Shown: positions 1 to 7,465 of the stretch, piece after piece
Position numbering within the stretch: the stretch's first letter is position 1
How the letters are laid out: the number at the start of each line of letters is the position of its first letter
DNA from: Gammaproteobacteria bacterium
GTDB lineage: Bacteria; Pseudomonadota; Gammaproteobacteria; UBA5335; SLRW01
Assembly: GCA_007130745.1 (NCBI GenBank)
Contig: SLRW01000051.1
Coordinates: 1 to 23,227 of the forward strand
DNA length: 23,227 nt
Reading direction: 5' to 3'
The notes under the pieces: model-generated
What the model was told of the DNA's origin: nothing
Database searches by the model: none
What the model saw: only the letters and a program-made list of their open reading frames with translations
Program-made: the position numbers and the translations under genes

Positions 1-80
1 CAGAAAGTCAGCCTCGGCGTTACGACTTTTCACCGTATCGACATACGCCTTCAAAGTCGTGCCTTGATGCTGACTTTCTG
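1..80. repeat. Nested inverted repeat (possible mobile or structured element), may extend past the window edge
   Basis: The outer arms, CAGAAAGTCAGC (1-12) and GCTGACTTTCTG (69-80), are perfect reverse complements. An inner pair, ACGACTTT (22-29) and AAAGTCGT (53-60), is also perfect. The unpaired segments between them (13-21 and 61-68) would form an internal loop, giving a hairpin-like fold of about 80 bases with a 23-base apical loop. It lies 38 bases beyond the premature stop of the MAPEG gene. On the minus strand the region stays open in the MAPEG frame after that stop. I see no transposase and no recognisable integron attC core. A dispersed palindromic element or insertion remnant fits best, but its identity is unknown to me. 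Confidence 0.6.
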
Positions 81-117
81 GCAAAGCCTGAGGCGCGACG
101 AATAGATCAGCGTTTCC

Positions 118-273
118 CTAGGCGTTGCCTTGCACCCGGATGCGTTGTGTCAGGACAGGGTCTCCCCCGTCACCCAGCGGTATGCCGGCGCGTTGACGGG
201 CCTGCACCACCCGCCAGCTTAGTAACACCAGCAGCAGGGCGGCCAGTCCGGTATACAGTGCGGTGATGGCCAT
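118..273 (-). pseudogene. Truncated MAPEG-family (YecN-like) inner-membrane protein
   Basis: The 51-residue product matches the first part of the MAPEG (eicosanoid/glutathione metabolism) membrane family. It has an N-terminal membrane helix (about residues 4-20), then RVVQARQRAGIPLGDGGDPV and RIRVQGNA, which correspond to the R-x-R...GDGG...R-x-x-N-A stretch of that family. YecN-type members run to about 130 residues with three or four membrane helices. Here a TAG follows QGNA immediately, so most of the protein is missing. I found no MAPEG-like continuation in any frame of bases 1-117. The ATG at 273 is preceded by GGAG at a good distance, and the gene follows lapA by 16 bases, so it was probably the last gene of the minus-strand operon. 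I infer truncation by a rearrangement or insertion at about 118, next to the inverted repeat. Confidence 0.65.
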
Positions 274-289
274 AATGGATGCTCCGGCG

Positions 290-481
290 TCAGCGGCGTC
301 GGCTGCGGGGCAGCAGGAAGCCCGCGAGCGCACCAATCAGGAAGACCACGAAAATCATCACGGCCCGTGGCAGGGACAGATCCCAGAGCAGAAACTCTAC
401 GGTGACAATCTCACGGTTCTGGATAGTGAAGACAAGCACCAGTGCGACCAGCACCAGTCCAATCACGGTTTTAAGATTCAT
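290..481 (-). CDS. LapA-domain (DUF1049) small inner-membrane protein
   Basis: This is a 63-residue protein with two predicted membrane helices (about 4-20 and 39-57). The central QNREIVTVEFLLWDLSLP segment and the arginine-rich end (RSRRR) are typical of the LapA/DUF1049 domain, where both termini face the cytoplasm. LapA proteins (YciS in E. coli) work with LapB in assembly and control of lipopolysaccharide, but no lapB lies nearby, so that role is only possible here. I chose the ATG at 481 because GGGAGAG lies just upstream and the protein begins at a normal helix boundary; longer in-frame extensions overlap the kinase gene. It lies 31 bases after the kinase stop and 16 bases before the truncated MAPEG gene. 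Confidence 0.8.
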   Translation of the reverse strand: MNLKTVIGLVLVALVLVFTIQNREIVTVEFLLWDLSLPRAVMIFVVFLIGALAGFLLPRSRRR

Positions 482-512
482 ACCCGTCTCTCCCTGATGG
501 TTGAGTCGAATT

Positions 513-2075
513 TCAGGATTCAGGGTAACCGGTAATTTCCCGGATGTCGCGGTAGAGGGGTTTGAGACGGCCGTAAAGACGCTTGTAGATACGCGTGTAG
601 AGCTGGTCGTAGCGCTTGCAGTTGGCCGGATCGGGCTGAAACACATCACGCACCCGGGCCATGTGGGCGGTGGCGGCGCGAAAATCCGGGTAAATGCCCA
701 GCCCCACGGCGGCGGTCATGGCGGCACCGAGGCCGGAGGTTTCCCAGGTGTGGGGGCGCTCGGCCGGCAGGCCGAAAATATCGGCCGTAATCTGCATGGC
801 CAGGTCGCTGCGTGAGCCCCCGCCGCTGACCAGCAAGCGCTTTACCGGCACCCGGCCGCGCCGCTCGATGTGTTCCTTGCCCTGGCGCAGGCCATAGGCC
901 AGCCCTTCCAGTACCGCCCGGTAGACGTGCGCGCGGGTATGTACATCACCGAAGCCGATGATGCTGCCCTTGGCTTCCGGGCCGGGTTCGCGGGTGCCGG
1001 GCGACCAGTAGGGTTGCAGCATCAGGCCCAGGGCGCCGGGTGGCGTGTCGCGGGCCATTTCTTCCAGAACCTGTTCAATGGCCATGCCACGCTGGCGAGC
1101 GATGTCGTGCTCGGCGGCGGCGAATTGTTCGTGGAACCACTTGACCATCCAGAAGCCACGGTAGATCTGCACCTCGGTGCAGTAATGCCCCGGTACCGGC
1201 GAGGGGTAGGGGGGCAGCAGGCGAATGGCCTCGAAATAGCGCCGGCGGGTGGTGTTGATGGTAGCGGTGGTGCCGTAGCTGAGGCAGGCGGTATCAGGCT
1301 CGAAAGCGCCCGAGCCCACGACCTCGCAGGCCTTGTCGGCGCCGGCGGCAATCACAGTCAGGCCTTCGGGCAAGCCGGTATCATGCGCGGCTTCGGTGCT
1401 GATCCGGCCGAGTGGTTGCCCCGGCTTGACCAGTTCGGGCATCTGTTCAGGGCGCAGCCCCAGTGCGGTCCATTTCCAGCTGCCGCGCGAGGCCCAGCAC
1501 TGGTGGCGGAAATCAAAAGGCACATAACCGACCTGTGATGCGATCGAGTCGCGCATTTCTCCCGTAAGGCGCCAGCTTAGATAACCGGACAGCAGCAGGC
1601 AATGCGCGGTTTTCTCCCAGCCGGCCGGCTCATGCTGGCGCAGCCACACCGACTGGGCCTGGGACTGGAACTGGGTGAGGGTGTTAGTTAGCCCGGTAAC
1701 ACGGAACAGGACGCGCCAGTGCAGCGGCAATACAGGCAGCGCGTCGGCGCGACGCTGGTCCAGCCAGAGAATGGCCGGGCGCAGGGGGCGGCCCTGCCGG
1801 TCCAGGCAGACCACGGTGCTGCGCTGGGTGGTGAGCGTGACCGCATCCAGTTCGCCGGCAAGCTCCGGGTGTTCAGCCCAGAGTTGGTGGCAGGCCCGGC
1901 ACACAGACTGCCAGTAGTACTCGGCGGACTGTTCGGCCTGGCCGGGGCTGTCGGAGAAATAGGGCTCTATCGGAACCTGGCTGCGGGCCAGCATCTCGCC
2001 ATACTGGTCGAAGACCAGGGCGCGGGTGCTCTGGGTGCCCTGGTCAATGGCGAGGATACGGACAGGGTTGCTCAC
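513..2075 (-). CDS. FGGY-family carbohydrate/polyol kinase (glycerol-kinase-like)
   Basis: This 520-residue protein has the two-domain FGGY ATP-dependent sugar or polyol kinase fold. Visible motifs are the N-terminal phosphate loop DQGTQSTR (11-18), the predicted catalytic aspartate D247 in AAGADKACE, YGTTA (267-271) and the C-terminal ATP-binding SGGG (417-420). Glycerol kinase contacts glycerol through an Arg-Glu pair in QRET. Here the matching segment is QRST (84-87), so the glutamate is lost and glycerol may not be the substrate. The start is GTG at 2075, overlapping the glpD stop by 4 bases (GTGA), which indicates translational coupling. With the glycerol-3-phosphate dehydrogenase and the alkyl-DHAP-synthase-like gene upstream, a role in glycerol-type or ether-lipid metabolism is likely. 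The exact substrate is open. Confidence 0.85.
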   Translation of the reverse strand: MSNPVRILAIDQGTQSTRALVFDQYGEMLARSQVPIEPYFSDSPGQAEQSAEYYWQSVCRACHQLWAEHPELAGELDAVTLTTQRSTVVCLDRQGRPLRPAILWLDQRRADALPVLPLHWRVLFRVTGLTNTLTQFQSQAQSVWLRQHEPAGWEKTAHCLLLSGYLSWRLTGEMRDSIASQVGYVPFDFRHQCWASRGSWKWTALGLRPEQMPELVKPGQPLGRISTEAAHDTGLPEGLTVIAAGADKACEVVGSGAFEPDTACLSYGTTATINTTRRRYFEAIRLLPPYPSPVPGHYCTEVQIYRGFWMVKWFHEQFAAAEHDIARQRGMAIEQVLEEMARDTPPGALGLMLQPYWSPGTREPGPEAKGSIIGFGDVHTRAHVYRAVLEGLAYGLRQGKEHIERRGRVPVKRLLVSGGGSRSDLAMQITADIFGLPAERPHTWETSGLGAAMTAAVGLGIYPDFRAATAHMARVRDVFQPDPANCKRYDQLYTRIYKRLYGRLKPLYRDIREITGYPES

Positions 2076-3655
2076 GCAGGGTTTTCCGTTACGGTTGCCT
2101 CAGCTTGCGGCAAACTGTAACTGCTGCGGTAGCGTTGGCGCCAGACCTCTAGTTCCTGTTGCTGGCGCTCGGTGCTCCAGCCCTTTTCGCGGGCGAGAAT
2201 GTCCATGATGGGCGCCAGATAAGTTGCAGCGCCTTTTGGCAGCAACAAGCCCAGCCGGGTGCGACGCAAGAGCAGGTCGTCCAGGTGTTCTACAGCCTCG
2301 TGGCGGGACGCGTGACGCACTTCGAGCCACAACACCGGCGAGGGTCCGATACTGGCAAGGTCGCCCGGTTCGGCTTGCGCCAGTGCCGCGTCGGCTTCGT
2401 CACCAAAGCGGGCCACCAGGCGCTGGCGAAGCGCACGGGGAAGTTCGGCCGGCAACTCTGGCGCCGGCCGGAAAAGCATGCCGCCGGGATCCTTGCGGGC
2501 GTATTCCGGTAGCAGTGGCGCTCCGGCCGCCAGCGCATCCAGGGCAATCAGCCTGAAAGTGGTGAGTTTGCCGCCGCTGACAGTGACCAGGCCACGGTCC
2601 ACCCAGAGGCTGTGGCGCCGGCGCTCGCGGGAGGGGTTGTCATGATGTCCGCCGATGACCGGGCGTACCCCGGACCAGCTGGACTGGATGTCCCCGGTGG
2701 TCAGTCCGGCCCCCGGGAACTGGTGATTGATGCCATCGAGCAGGTACTGCGTTTCGGCGGCTGTAATGGCCGGTTCCCGGTTCAGCGGAGCATCATGGTC
2801 AATGTCGGTGGTGCCGATGATGCTGGTGCCCTGCCAGGGATAAACAAATACCGCGCGCCGGTCATGCGGGTGCATGAAGGTGATGCACTGGGCTACCGGC
2901 AGGCGCCAGCCAGGAATGACCAGATGGCTGCCACGCAGGGGCCGGATGTTGCGGGCGCCGCCGAGTTGGTCTGCCCAGGCGCCGGTGGCATTGATCACCA
3001 GCGGCGCCTTCAGTGCCAGCTCCTCGTCGCCCAGGCCGTCATGCACGTTGATGCCCTCGATGGCACCGTCGCGGTTGCGGCGCAGGCCGGTGGTGCGCAG
3101 GTAATTGATGGCATGACCGCCATCGGTCATGGCCGCCCGCAGCACCCTGAAAACCAGGCGGGCATCATCGGTAATGGCGTCGGTATAGCGGGTGGCGCCA
3201 ATCAGGTTGCGGGTGTCCAGGCCGGGGGCCTGCATCAGCAGCTCCAGGGCCGGCACGAAACGGTAGTCGCGACGTCCGGCAAAGGCGTCGTAGATACGCA
3301 ACAGGGTGCGCATGCTGCGCGGCCCCGGCTTGTGGCGTCGGCGGTGGGGGAACAGATAGCCGCAGGACTGGACCAGGCCCGGCGCTTCGCGCAACAGGCG
3401 TTGACGTTCATGTACCGAGGCCCGGGTCAGGCCGATGTCGGCACTGAGCAAATAGCGCAGGCCGCCATGCACCATCTGCGAGGAGCGGCTGGAGGTGCCG
3501 GAGGCAAAATCGCCTTGTTCCACCAGCAGCGCGCGCAGACCGCGCCGGGCTGCCTCACGCAGGATGCCGGCGCCGGTAATGCCGCCACCGACCACGATCA
3601 GGTCCCAGTCAGGCTGTTCGTGCAGGATGTGTAGTCGAGTTGAGGCATTGGTCAT
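2072..3655 (-). CDS. glpD: FAD-dependent glycerol-3-phosphate dehydrogenase (GlpD/GlpA family)
   Basis: This 527-residue flavoprotein oxidises sn-glycerol 3-phosphate to dihydroxyacetone phosphate, normally at the inner membrane with electrons passed to quinone. The N-terminal dinucleotide-binding motif VVGGGITGAG (21-30) is followed by GTSSRSSQMVHGGLRYL (53-69), the FAD-contacting segment of the family. FVYPWQGTSIIGTTD and SWSGVRPVIGG are typical of the central DAO domain, and the C-terminal part matches the extra helical GlpD domain. Length is close to E. coli GlpD (501). It overlaps its neighbours by 4 bases at each end, so it is the middle gene of a coupled trio. Because it sits with an alkyl-DHAP-synthase-like gene rather than with glpF or glpR, it may be a paralogue dedicated to this pathway. 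The gene symbol reflects the family, not proven orthology. Confidence 0.88.
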   Translation of the reverse strand: MTNASTRLHILHEQPDWDLIVVGGGITGAGILREAARRGLRALLVEQGDFASGTSSRSSQMVHGGLRYLLSADIGLTRASVHERQRLLREAPGLVQSCGYLFPHRRRHKPGPRSMRTLLRIYDAFAGRRDYRFVPALELLMQAPGLDTRNLIGATRYTDAITDDARLVFRVLRAAMTDGGHAINYLRTTGLRRNRDGAIEGINVHDGLGDEELALKAPLVINATGAWADQLGGARNIRPLRGSHLVIPGWRLPVAQCITFMHPHDRRAVFVYPWQGTSIIGTTDIDHDAPLNREPAITAAETQYLLDGINHQFPGAGLTTGDIQSSWSGVRPVIGGHHDNPSRERRRHSLWVDRGLVTVSGGKLTTFRLIALDALAAGAPLLPEYARKDPGGMLFRPAPELPAELPRALRQRLVARFGDEADAALAQAEPGDLASIGPSPVLWLEVRHASRHEAVEHLDDLLLRRTRLGLLLPKGAATYLAPIMDILAREKGWSTERQQQELEVWRQRYRSSYSLPQAEATVTENPA

Positions 3656-5268
3656 GATTTGTCCGTGACTTGCTGTGGCAACATTTTACCGGGGTTGAGC
3701 AGGCCCTTTGGGTCGAAATGCCGGCAGATGTCTTCCAGCGCGGCGATGCCGAGCGGCCCCTTCTCGCGCAACAGCCATGGGGCATGATCGACGCCGACGC
3801 CATGTTGATGGCTGATGGTGCCGCCATGACTGACAATGGCTTCGGATACGGCGTTTTTCAGCTTGCGCCAGCGTGTCAGGGTCGCCGGGTAATTCTCCGC
3901 GACCGGAAACACGCAGGTGCAGTAGATGCTGGAGCCCTGGGCATAGATGTGGGAGAGGTGGCTGAACACCAGCCCGCGAGTGCCGTCGGCTTCCAGCGTG
4001 TTGCGGCCGGCGTTTTCCATGGCCTGCATGGTGTCGTCCACGCGTGGCCAGTCGACGGCGGTTTCCATGGTGTCTACCGCGTAGCCGGCGCTCCACAGGC
4101 TGTTACGCAGATAGGGGCCATGAAAGCGCTGGCGGGCCCAGTGGCGGCCCAGCAGGGCGCCTGTGCCTACCCCGCCGTACCCGCGCAACAGGCGCCCAAG
4201 CTGTTTCCTGGACTGCTGCCACTGGCGCCGGTCTCCGGTGATGCCGGCGGTGAGCATGCACTTGCGCTCGCCTGCACCGCGCAGGCGCAGGCCTTGCTGC
4301 AGCCATTTGAGCGCACCCTGTTCGCCGCCGGCCAGCGAGAGCTGGGCACGGGTTTCGGTGGTATTGCTCAGACGTAGCATGGACAGCGGAATACGTGCCT
4401 GGGCGGCGGCCCGGACGGCGGCCATGGCCCGGGTCCAGTCGGGGAAAAACCACACCTGGAAGCTTTCGCGCTCCGGGACCGGCGAAATACGCACATCCAC
4501 CTCGGTCATAATGCCCATGCGACCTTCCGACCCCATCACCAGTTCGCGTAGATCGGGACCGGCGGAGGAGGCCGGGAAAGTCGGCAGCTCCAGCGAGCCC
4601 TGCGGGCATTCCATGCGCCCGCCGGCAAAGAGTTGTTCAATCCGCCCGTAACGCATGGATTGCTGGCCACTGGAGCGTGTGACGACCCAGCCGCCCAGTG
4701 TTGAAAACTCGAAAGACTGGGGGAAATGTCCGAGCATGAAATCGTGCGCGCGCAGTTGGGATTCCACCTGGGGCCCCGGTGTGCCTGCCTGGAAACGGGC
4801 CAGACGGCTGACGGGGTCCAGCGCCAGCAGTCGGCTCATGTGTTCCAGCGACAGGCTGAGTACCGGCAGATTACATTGGGGCACATTGACATGGCCGGTG
4901 ACCGAGGTGCCCCCGCCCCAGGGGATGACAATGACATCATGCGCCAGAGCCCAGTCCAGAATCCGGCGCACGGCCGCGCTGTCTTCCGGCAAAGCGACGC
5001 CATCGGGCACTGCGCCGGGTTCACCGCTGCGCAAGGCCAGCCAGTCAGGCAGACTCTGGCCGCGCGCGTGGCGCAACCTGCATTCGGCATCGGTGTGGAT
5101 GTCCGGGTGGGAGGGCAGGCGTGACGCTGGTATGCTGGCGAGCACGTTGTCCAGGTCAGCGTCGGGCAATGGCCTGGCCGGACCCGGTGTCTGCTTCAGG
5201 AAGCGCCGGGCCACCGTACTCAACGGGTAATCGGTGGCGTCATCGCCCCAGCCGTTCCATCGTCGCAT
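3652..5268 (-). CDS. FAD-binding oxidase, alkyldihydroxyacetonephosphate synthase (AGPS)-like
   Basis: This 538-residue flavoprotein has the PCMH FAD-binding fold (VAO family) and resembles eukaryotic AGPS, which swaps the acyl chain of acyl-DHAP for a fatty alcohol to make an ether bond. It opens with RRWNGWGDD, as AGPS does. The FAD site is PWGGGTSVTG (116-125), followed by FEFSTLGGWVVTRSSG (186-201) and GSEGRMGI (247-254). R299 and Y449 match the AGPS catalytic arginine and tyrosine by position. The AGPS histidine triplet HHH reads HQH here (487-489). The protein ends with DPKGLLNPGK, typical of the FAD-oxidase C-terminal domain. ATG at 5268 has GGAG seven bases upstream. It is the first gene of the operon and overlaps glpD by 4 bases. 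Bacterial relatives also act as lactate- or glycolate-type dehydrogenases, so ether-lipid synthesis is inference. Confidence 0.82.
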   Translation of the reverse strand: MRRWNGWGDDATDYPLSTVARRFLKQTPGPARPLPDADLDNVLASIPASRLPSHPDIHTDAECRLRHARGQSLPDWLALRSGEPGAVPDGVALPEDSAAVRRILDWALAHDVIVIPWGGGTSVTGHVNVPQCNLPVLSLSLEHMSRLLALDPVSRLARFQAGTPGPQVESQLRAHDFMLGHFPQSFEFSTLGGWVVTRSSGQQSMRYGRIEQLFAGGRMECPQGSLELPTFPASSAGPDLRELVMGSEGRMGIMTEVDVRISPVPERESFQVWFFPDWTRAMAAVRAAAQARIPLSMLRLSNTTETRAQLSLAGGEQGALKWLQQGLRLRGAGERKCMLTAGITGDRRQWQQSRKQLGRLLRGYGGVGTGALLGRHWARQRFHGPYLRNSLWSAGYAVDTMETAVDWPRVDDTMQAMENAGRNTLEADGTRGLVFSHLSHIYAQGSSIYCTCVFPVAENYPATLTRWRKLKNAVSEAIVSHGGTISHQHGVGVDHAPWLLREKGPLGIAALEDICRHFDPKGLLNPGKMLPQQVTDKS

Positions 5269-5345
5269 GGTTTACTCCAGGCCTGTGCCGGGTCGGTAGA
5301 GGGGCTACCTTAGCGGTATTGGCGCCGCCGCCGATTGACCGAAGA

Positions 5346-5372
5346 CGACACGCCTGTTGTTGGATCGTGTCG
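5346..5372. promoter_or_regulatory. Candidate operator in the divergent intergenic region
   Basis: CGACACG (5346-5352) and CGTGTCG (5366-5372) form a perfect 7-base inverted repeat with a 13-base spacer. A third related half, AACACGG, follows at about 5376, and a perfect 12-base palindrome, GGCCCGCGGGCC, sits at 5381-5392. The site lies in the 150-base gap between two divergent lipid-related operons, where a shared regulator would bind. No regulator gene is adjacent and I could not assign a clear -35/-10 pair. Confidence 0.35.
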
Positions 5373-5418
5373 GTTAACACGGCCCGCGGGCCAGTCAAGT
5401 TTTCACGGGAGCTCCTTG

Positions 5419-6189
5419 ATGAGTGATGAAATCATTGTGCGACGTCACGGACAGGTGATGGAGATTGCGTTTAACCGTCCGGACAAGAAAAACGCCCTGA
5501 CGGTGGCCATGTACGAGGCCGTGGTGGCGGCCATGGATCAGGCGCGTGAGGCCCCGGGGTTGCGGGTGGTGGTTTTCAGTGGCACGCCGGAATGCTTTAC
5601 CAGCGGCAATGATGTAGGCGATTTCATGAACAGCCCGCCGGTGGATGAGAACAGTCCGGTGATCCGTTTTCTGCAGGCGCTGGTGACCTTCCCCAAGATT
5701 CTGGTGGCGGCAGTCAACGGGCCTGCAGTCGGCGTGGGTACGACCATGCTGCTGCACTGTGATCTGGTGTATGCCGGCGAAAATGCGCGTTTCCAGATGC
5801 CGTTTGTGAATCTGGCGCTGGTCCCTGAAGCTGGTTCCAGTCTGCTGTTGCCGCAGCTGGCCGGTCATCGCAAGGCGGCGGAGTTGCTGTTATTGGGTGA
5901 AGCCTTTGATGCCGGGCAGGCCCGCGAAATTGGCCTCATTAACGAAGTCTGCGCCGATGACGCCACACGTGAACGGGCGCTGGAGCGGGCCGGACGGATA
6001 GCCACGCGGGCCCCGGAAGCGGTGCGGCTGACCAAGGCGCTGCTGGTGGAAGGGCGCTCGCAGCCCTTGATGGAGCGCATGGCGCTGGAGGGGCGGCATT
6101 TCGGGGAACGCTTGCAGTCGCCGGAGGCACGCGAGGCCTTTACCGCCTTTTTTGAACGGCGCGAGCCGGACTTTTCCCGCTTTGAGTGA
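5419..6189 (+). CDS. Enoyl-CoA hydratase/isomerase (crotonase) family, probably isomerase-type
   Basis: This 256-residue crotonase-fold protein acts on fatty acyl-CoA thioesters. It has the CoA/oxyanion segment FTSGNDVGDF (60-69), NGPAVGVGTTMLLHCD (100-115) and the family stretch LALVPEAGSSLLLPQLAG (132-149). Classical hydratases carry two catalytic glutamates, one in the segment here reading GVGTTMLLHCD and one before the PGAGG-type turn. Neither is evident, but E137 in VPEAGSS matches the single catalytic glutamate of delta3,delta2-enoyl-CoA isomerases, so isomerisation is more likely than hydration. I chose the ATG at 5419 (GGGAG just upstream, normal crotonase N-terminus) over an upstream in-frame start. 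It starts a plus-strand group with the SDR gene 35 bases downstream and is divergent from the AGPS-like operon. Confidence 0.85.
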   Translation: MSDEIIVRRHGQVMEIAFNRPDKKNALTVAMYEAVVAAMDQAREAPGLRVVVFSGTPECFTSGNDVGDFMNSPPVDENSPVIRFLQALVTFPKILVAAVNGPAVGVGTTMLLHCDLVYAGENARFQMPFVNLALVPEAGSSLLLPQLAGHRKAAELLLLGEAFDAGQAREIGLINEVCADDATRERALERAGRIATRAPEAVRLTKALLVEGRSQPLMERMALEGRHFGERLQSPEAREAFTAFFERREPDFSRFE

Positions 6190-6224
6190 CAGTGCCGGGC
6201 GCGATGGCGCCACAGGAGGATGAT

Positions 6225-7055
6225 ATGAGAAATCTTCAGGGCAAGACACTTTTCATCAGCGGCGGCAGCCGGGGCATTGGCAAGGCCATTGCCCTGCGCT
6301 GCGCGCGTGACGGGGCCAACGTGGTAATTGCTGCGAAGACCGCCGAACCGCATCCCAAGCTGCCCGGCACGATCTATACCACGGCCGAGGAAATCGAGCA
6401 GGCCGGGGGCAAGGCGTTGCCGTTGGTGGTGGACATACGCCATGAAGACCAGGTCGTGGCGGCGGTGAGCCAGGCGGCGGAGCATTTCGGTGGCATTGAT
6501 ATTCTGGTTAACAATGCCAGTGCGATTAGTTTGACAGGGACGCTGGATACCGAAATGAAGCGCTACGACCTGATGCACCAGATCAATACCCGTGGGACCT
6601 TTCTGTGTTCACGGGAATGTATTCCACATCTGGAAAAGGCCGCCAATCCGCATGTGTTGAATCTGTCGCCGCCGCTGAACATGGAGCCGCGCTGGTTTGC
6701 GCCGCATGTAGCCTACACCATGGCCAAGTACGGGATGAGTCTGTGTGTGTTGGGTATGGCTGAGGAATTCCGCGAGACGGGGGTGGCATTCAATGCCCTG
6801 TGGCCGCGTACGACCATTGCCACTGCGGCAGTGCAGTTCGCGCTCGGTGGGGATAAAGCCATGCAGCACAGCCGCCGTCCCGAAATCATGGCGGATGCCG
6901 CGCATGCTATTGTCAGCCGGGACAGTAGGCAGTGTACCGGCAACTTCTTTATAGATGACGAGGTGTTGGCCGCCGAGGGGATCATGGACCTGCGCAGCTA
7001 CCAGGTCGATCCTGCGCTTGATTCCGCGGAGCTGATGCCCGATCTTTTTGTCTGA
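6225..7055 (+). CDS. HSDL2-like short-chain dehydrogenase/reductase
   Basis: This 276-residue classical SDR binds NAD(P)(H) through GGSRGIG (13-19), and has NNAS (96-99) and the catalytic set S148, Y164 and K168 (YTMAK). The long insert AAKTAEPHPKLPGTIYTTAEEI after the first strand and the segment SPPLNMEPRWF around the active serine are hallmarks of the hydroxysteroid-dehydrogenase-like-2 group. The C-terminal SCP2 sterol-carrier domain of human HSDL2 is absent; bacterial members commonly lack it. The ATG at 6225 follows a perfect AGGAGG with a five-base spacer. Placement right after an enoyl-CoA isomerase gene suggests a fatty-acyl or branched-lipid substrate, but the substrate cannot be read from the sequence. 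Confidence 0.85.
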   Translation: MRNLQGKTLFISGGSRGIGKAIALRCARDGANVVIAAKTAEPHPKLPGTIYTTAEEIEQAGGKALPLVVDIRHEDQVVAAVSQAAEHFGGIDILVNNASAISLTGTLDTEMKRYDLMHQINTRGTFLCSRECIPHLEKAANPHVLNLSPPLNMEPRWFAPHVAYTMAKYGMSLCVLGMAEEFRETGVAFNALWPRTTIATAAVQFALGGDKAMQHSRRPEIMADAAHAIVSRDSRQCTGNFFIDDEVLAAEGIMDLRSYQVDPALDSAELMPDLFV

Positions 7056-7111
7056 GTGCTGCAAGGCAGGTTTATGATCGGGGTCTGTTGATGGACAAGG
7101 AGGATGTATAA

Positions 7112-7432
7112 ATGAAAGTCCGTGTGTTTGTTCCGGCCGGGGTTCTGGCCGTCATGTTGAGTGGCTGTTCCTGGGTGCAGCTTGAGGATGGTGCTGATCG
7201 TGTCAATCTGGTGAGCGAGGCGCAGGTCGCCGAGTGTCAGCAACTCGGGCGTACCCGGGTTCAGGTGGCGCATCGGGTTGGTTTTATCCCGCGCAATGAC
7301 GAGGCCATCCAGGAAAACCTGGACGACATGGCGCGCAACCAGGCAGTTGAAATGGGTGGAGACACCATCGTCGCGATGAGCGAGGCTGAGGAAGGCCGCC
7401 AGCAATACGGCATATATCGCTGCCGCGACTAA
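7112..7432 (+). CDS. DUF4156-type lipoprotein
   Basis: This 106-residue lipoprotein has a short basic N-terminus, a hydrophobic stretch (5-16) and the lipobox LSGC, with the lipidated cysteine at 19. The mature part contains the DUF4156-type pattern: an early VQLEDGADRVNLVS, then a conserved Cys (AECQQLG), then ARNQAVEMGGDTIV, and ends IYRCRD. Two cysteines in the mature domain could form a disulfide. AAGGAGG lies about nine bases before the ATG. Serine follows the lipidated cysteine, which in gammaproteobacteria favours sorting to the outer membrane. Function is unknown. It follows the HSDL2-like gene by 56 bases and converges on the SDR gene at 7466; I see no convincing terminator between them. 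Confidence 0.8.
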   Translation: MKVRVFVPAGVLAVMLSGCSWVQLEDGADRVNLVSEAQVAECQQLGRTRVQVAHRVGFIPRNDEAIQENLDDMARNQAVEMGGDTIVAMSEAEEGRQQYGIYRCRD

Positions 7433-7465
7433 GCGCGCTGATTATCTGCGCGGGCTGGCGTTTTG

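Noticed and set aside
1..80. Integron attC site
   Set aside because: Nested arms recall attC folding, but I do not find the GTTRRRY/RYYYAAC core pair, and there is no integrase or cassette array in the window.
2612..3634. Long plus-strand open frame of 340 codons opposite glpD
   Set aside because: Low-complexity A/G/Q-rich translation with no family match, antisense to a clear GlpD gene; a GC-driven shadow frame.
7433..7465. Bidirectional terminator between the DUF4156 lipoprotein and the SDR gene
   Set aside because: GCGCG segments can pair only weakly and the TTTT run is short and not directly after a stem.
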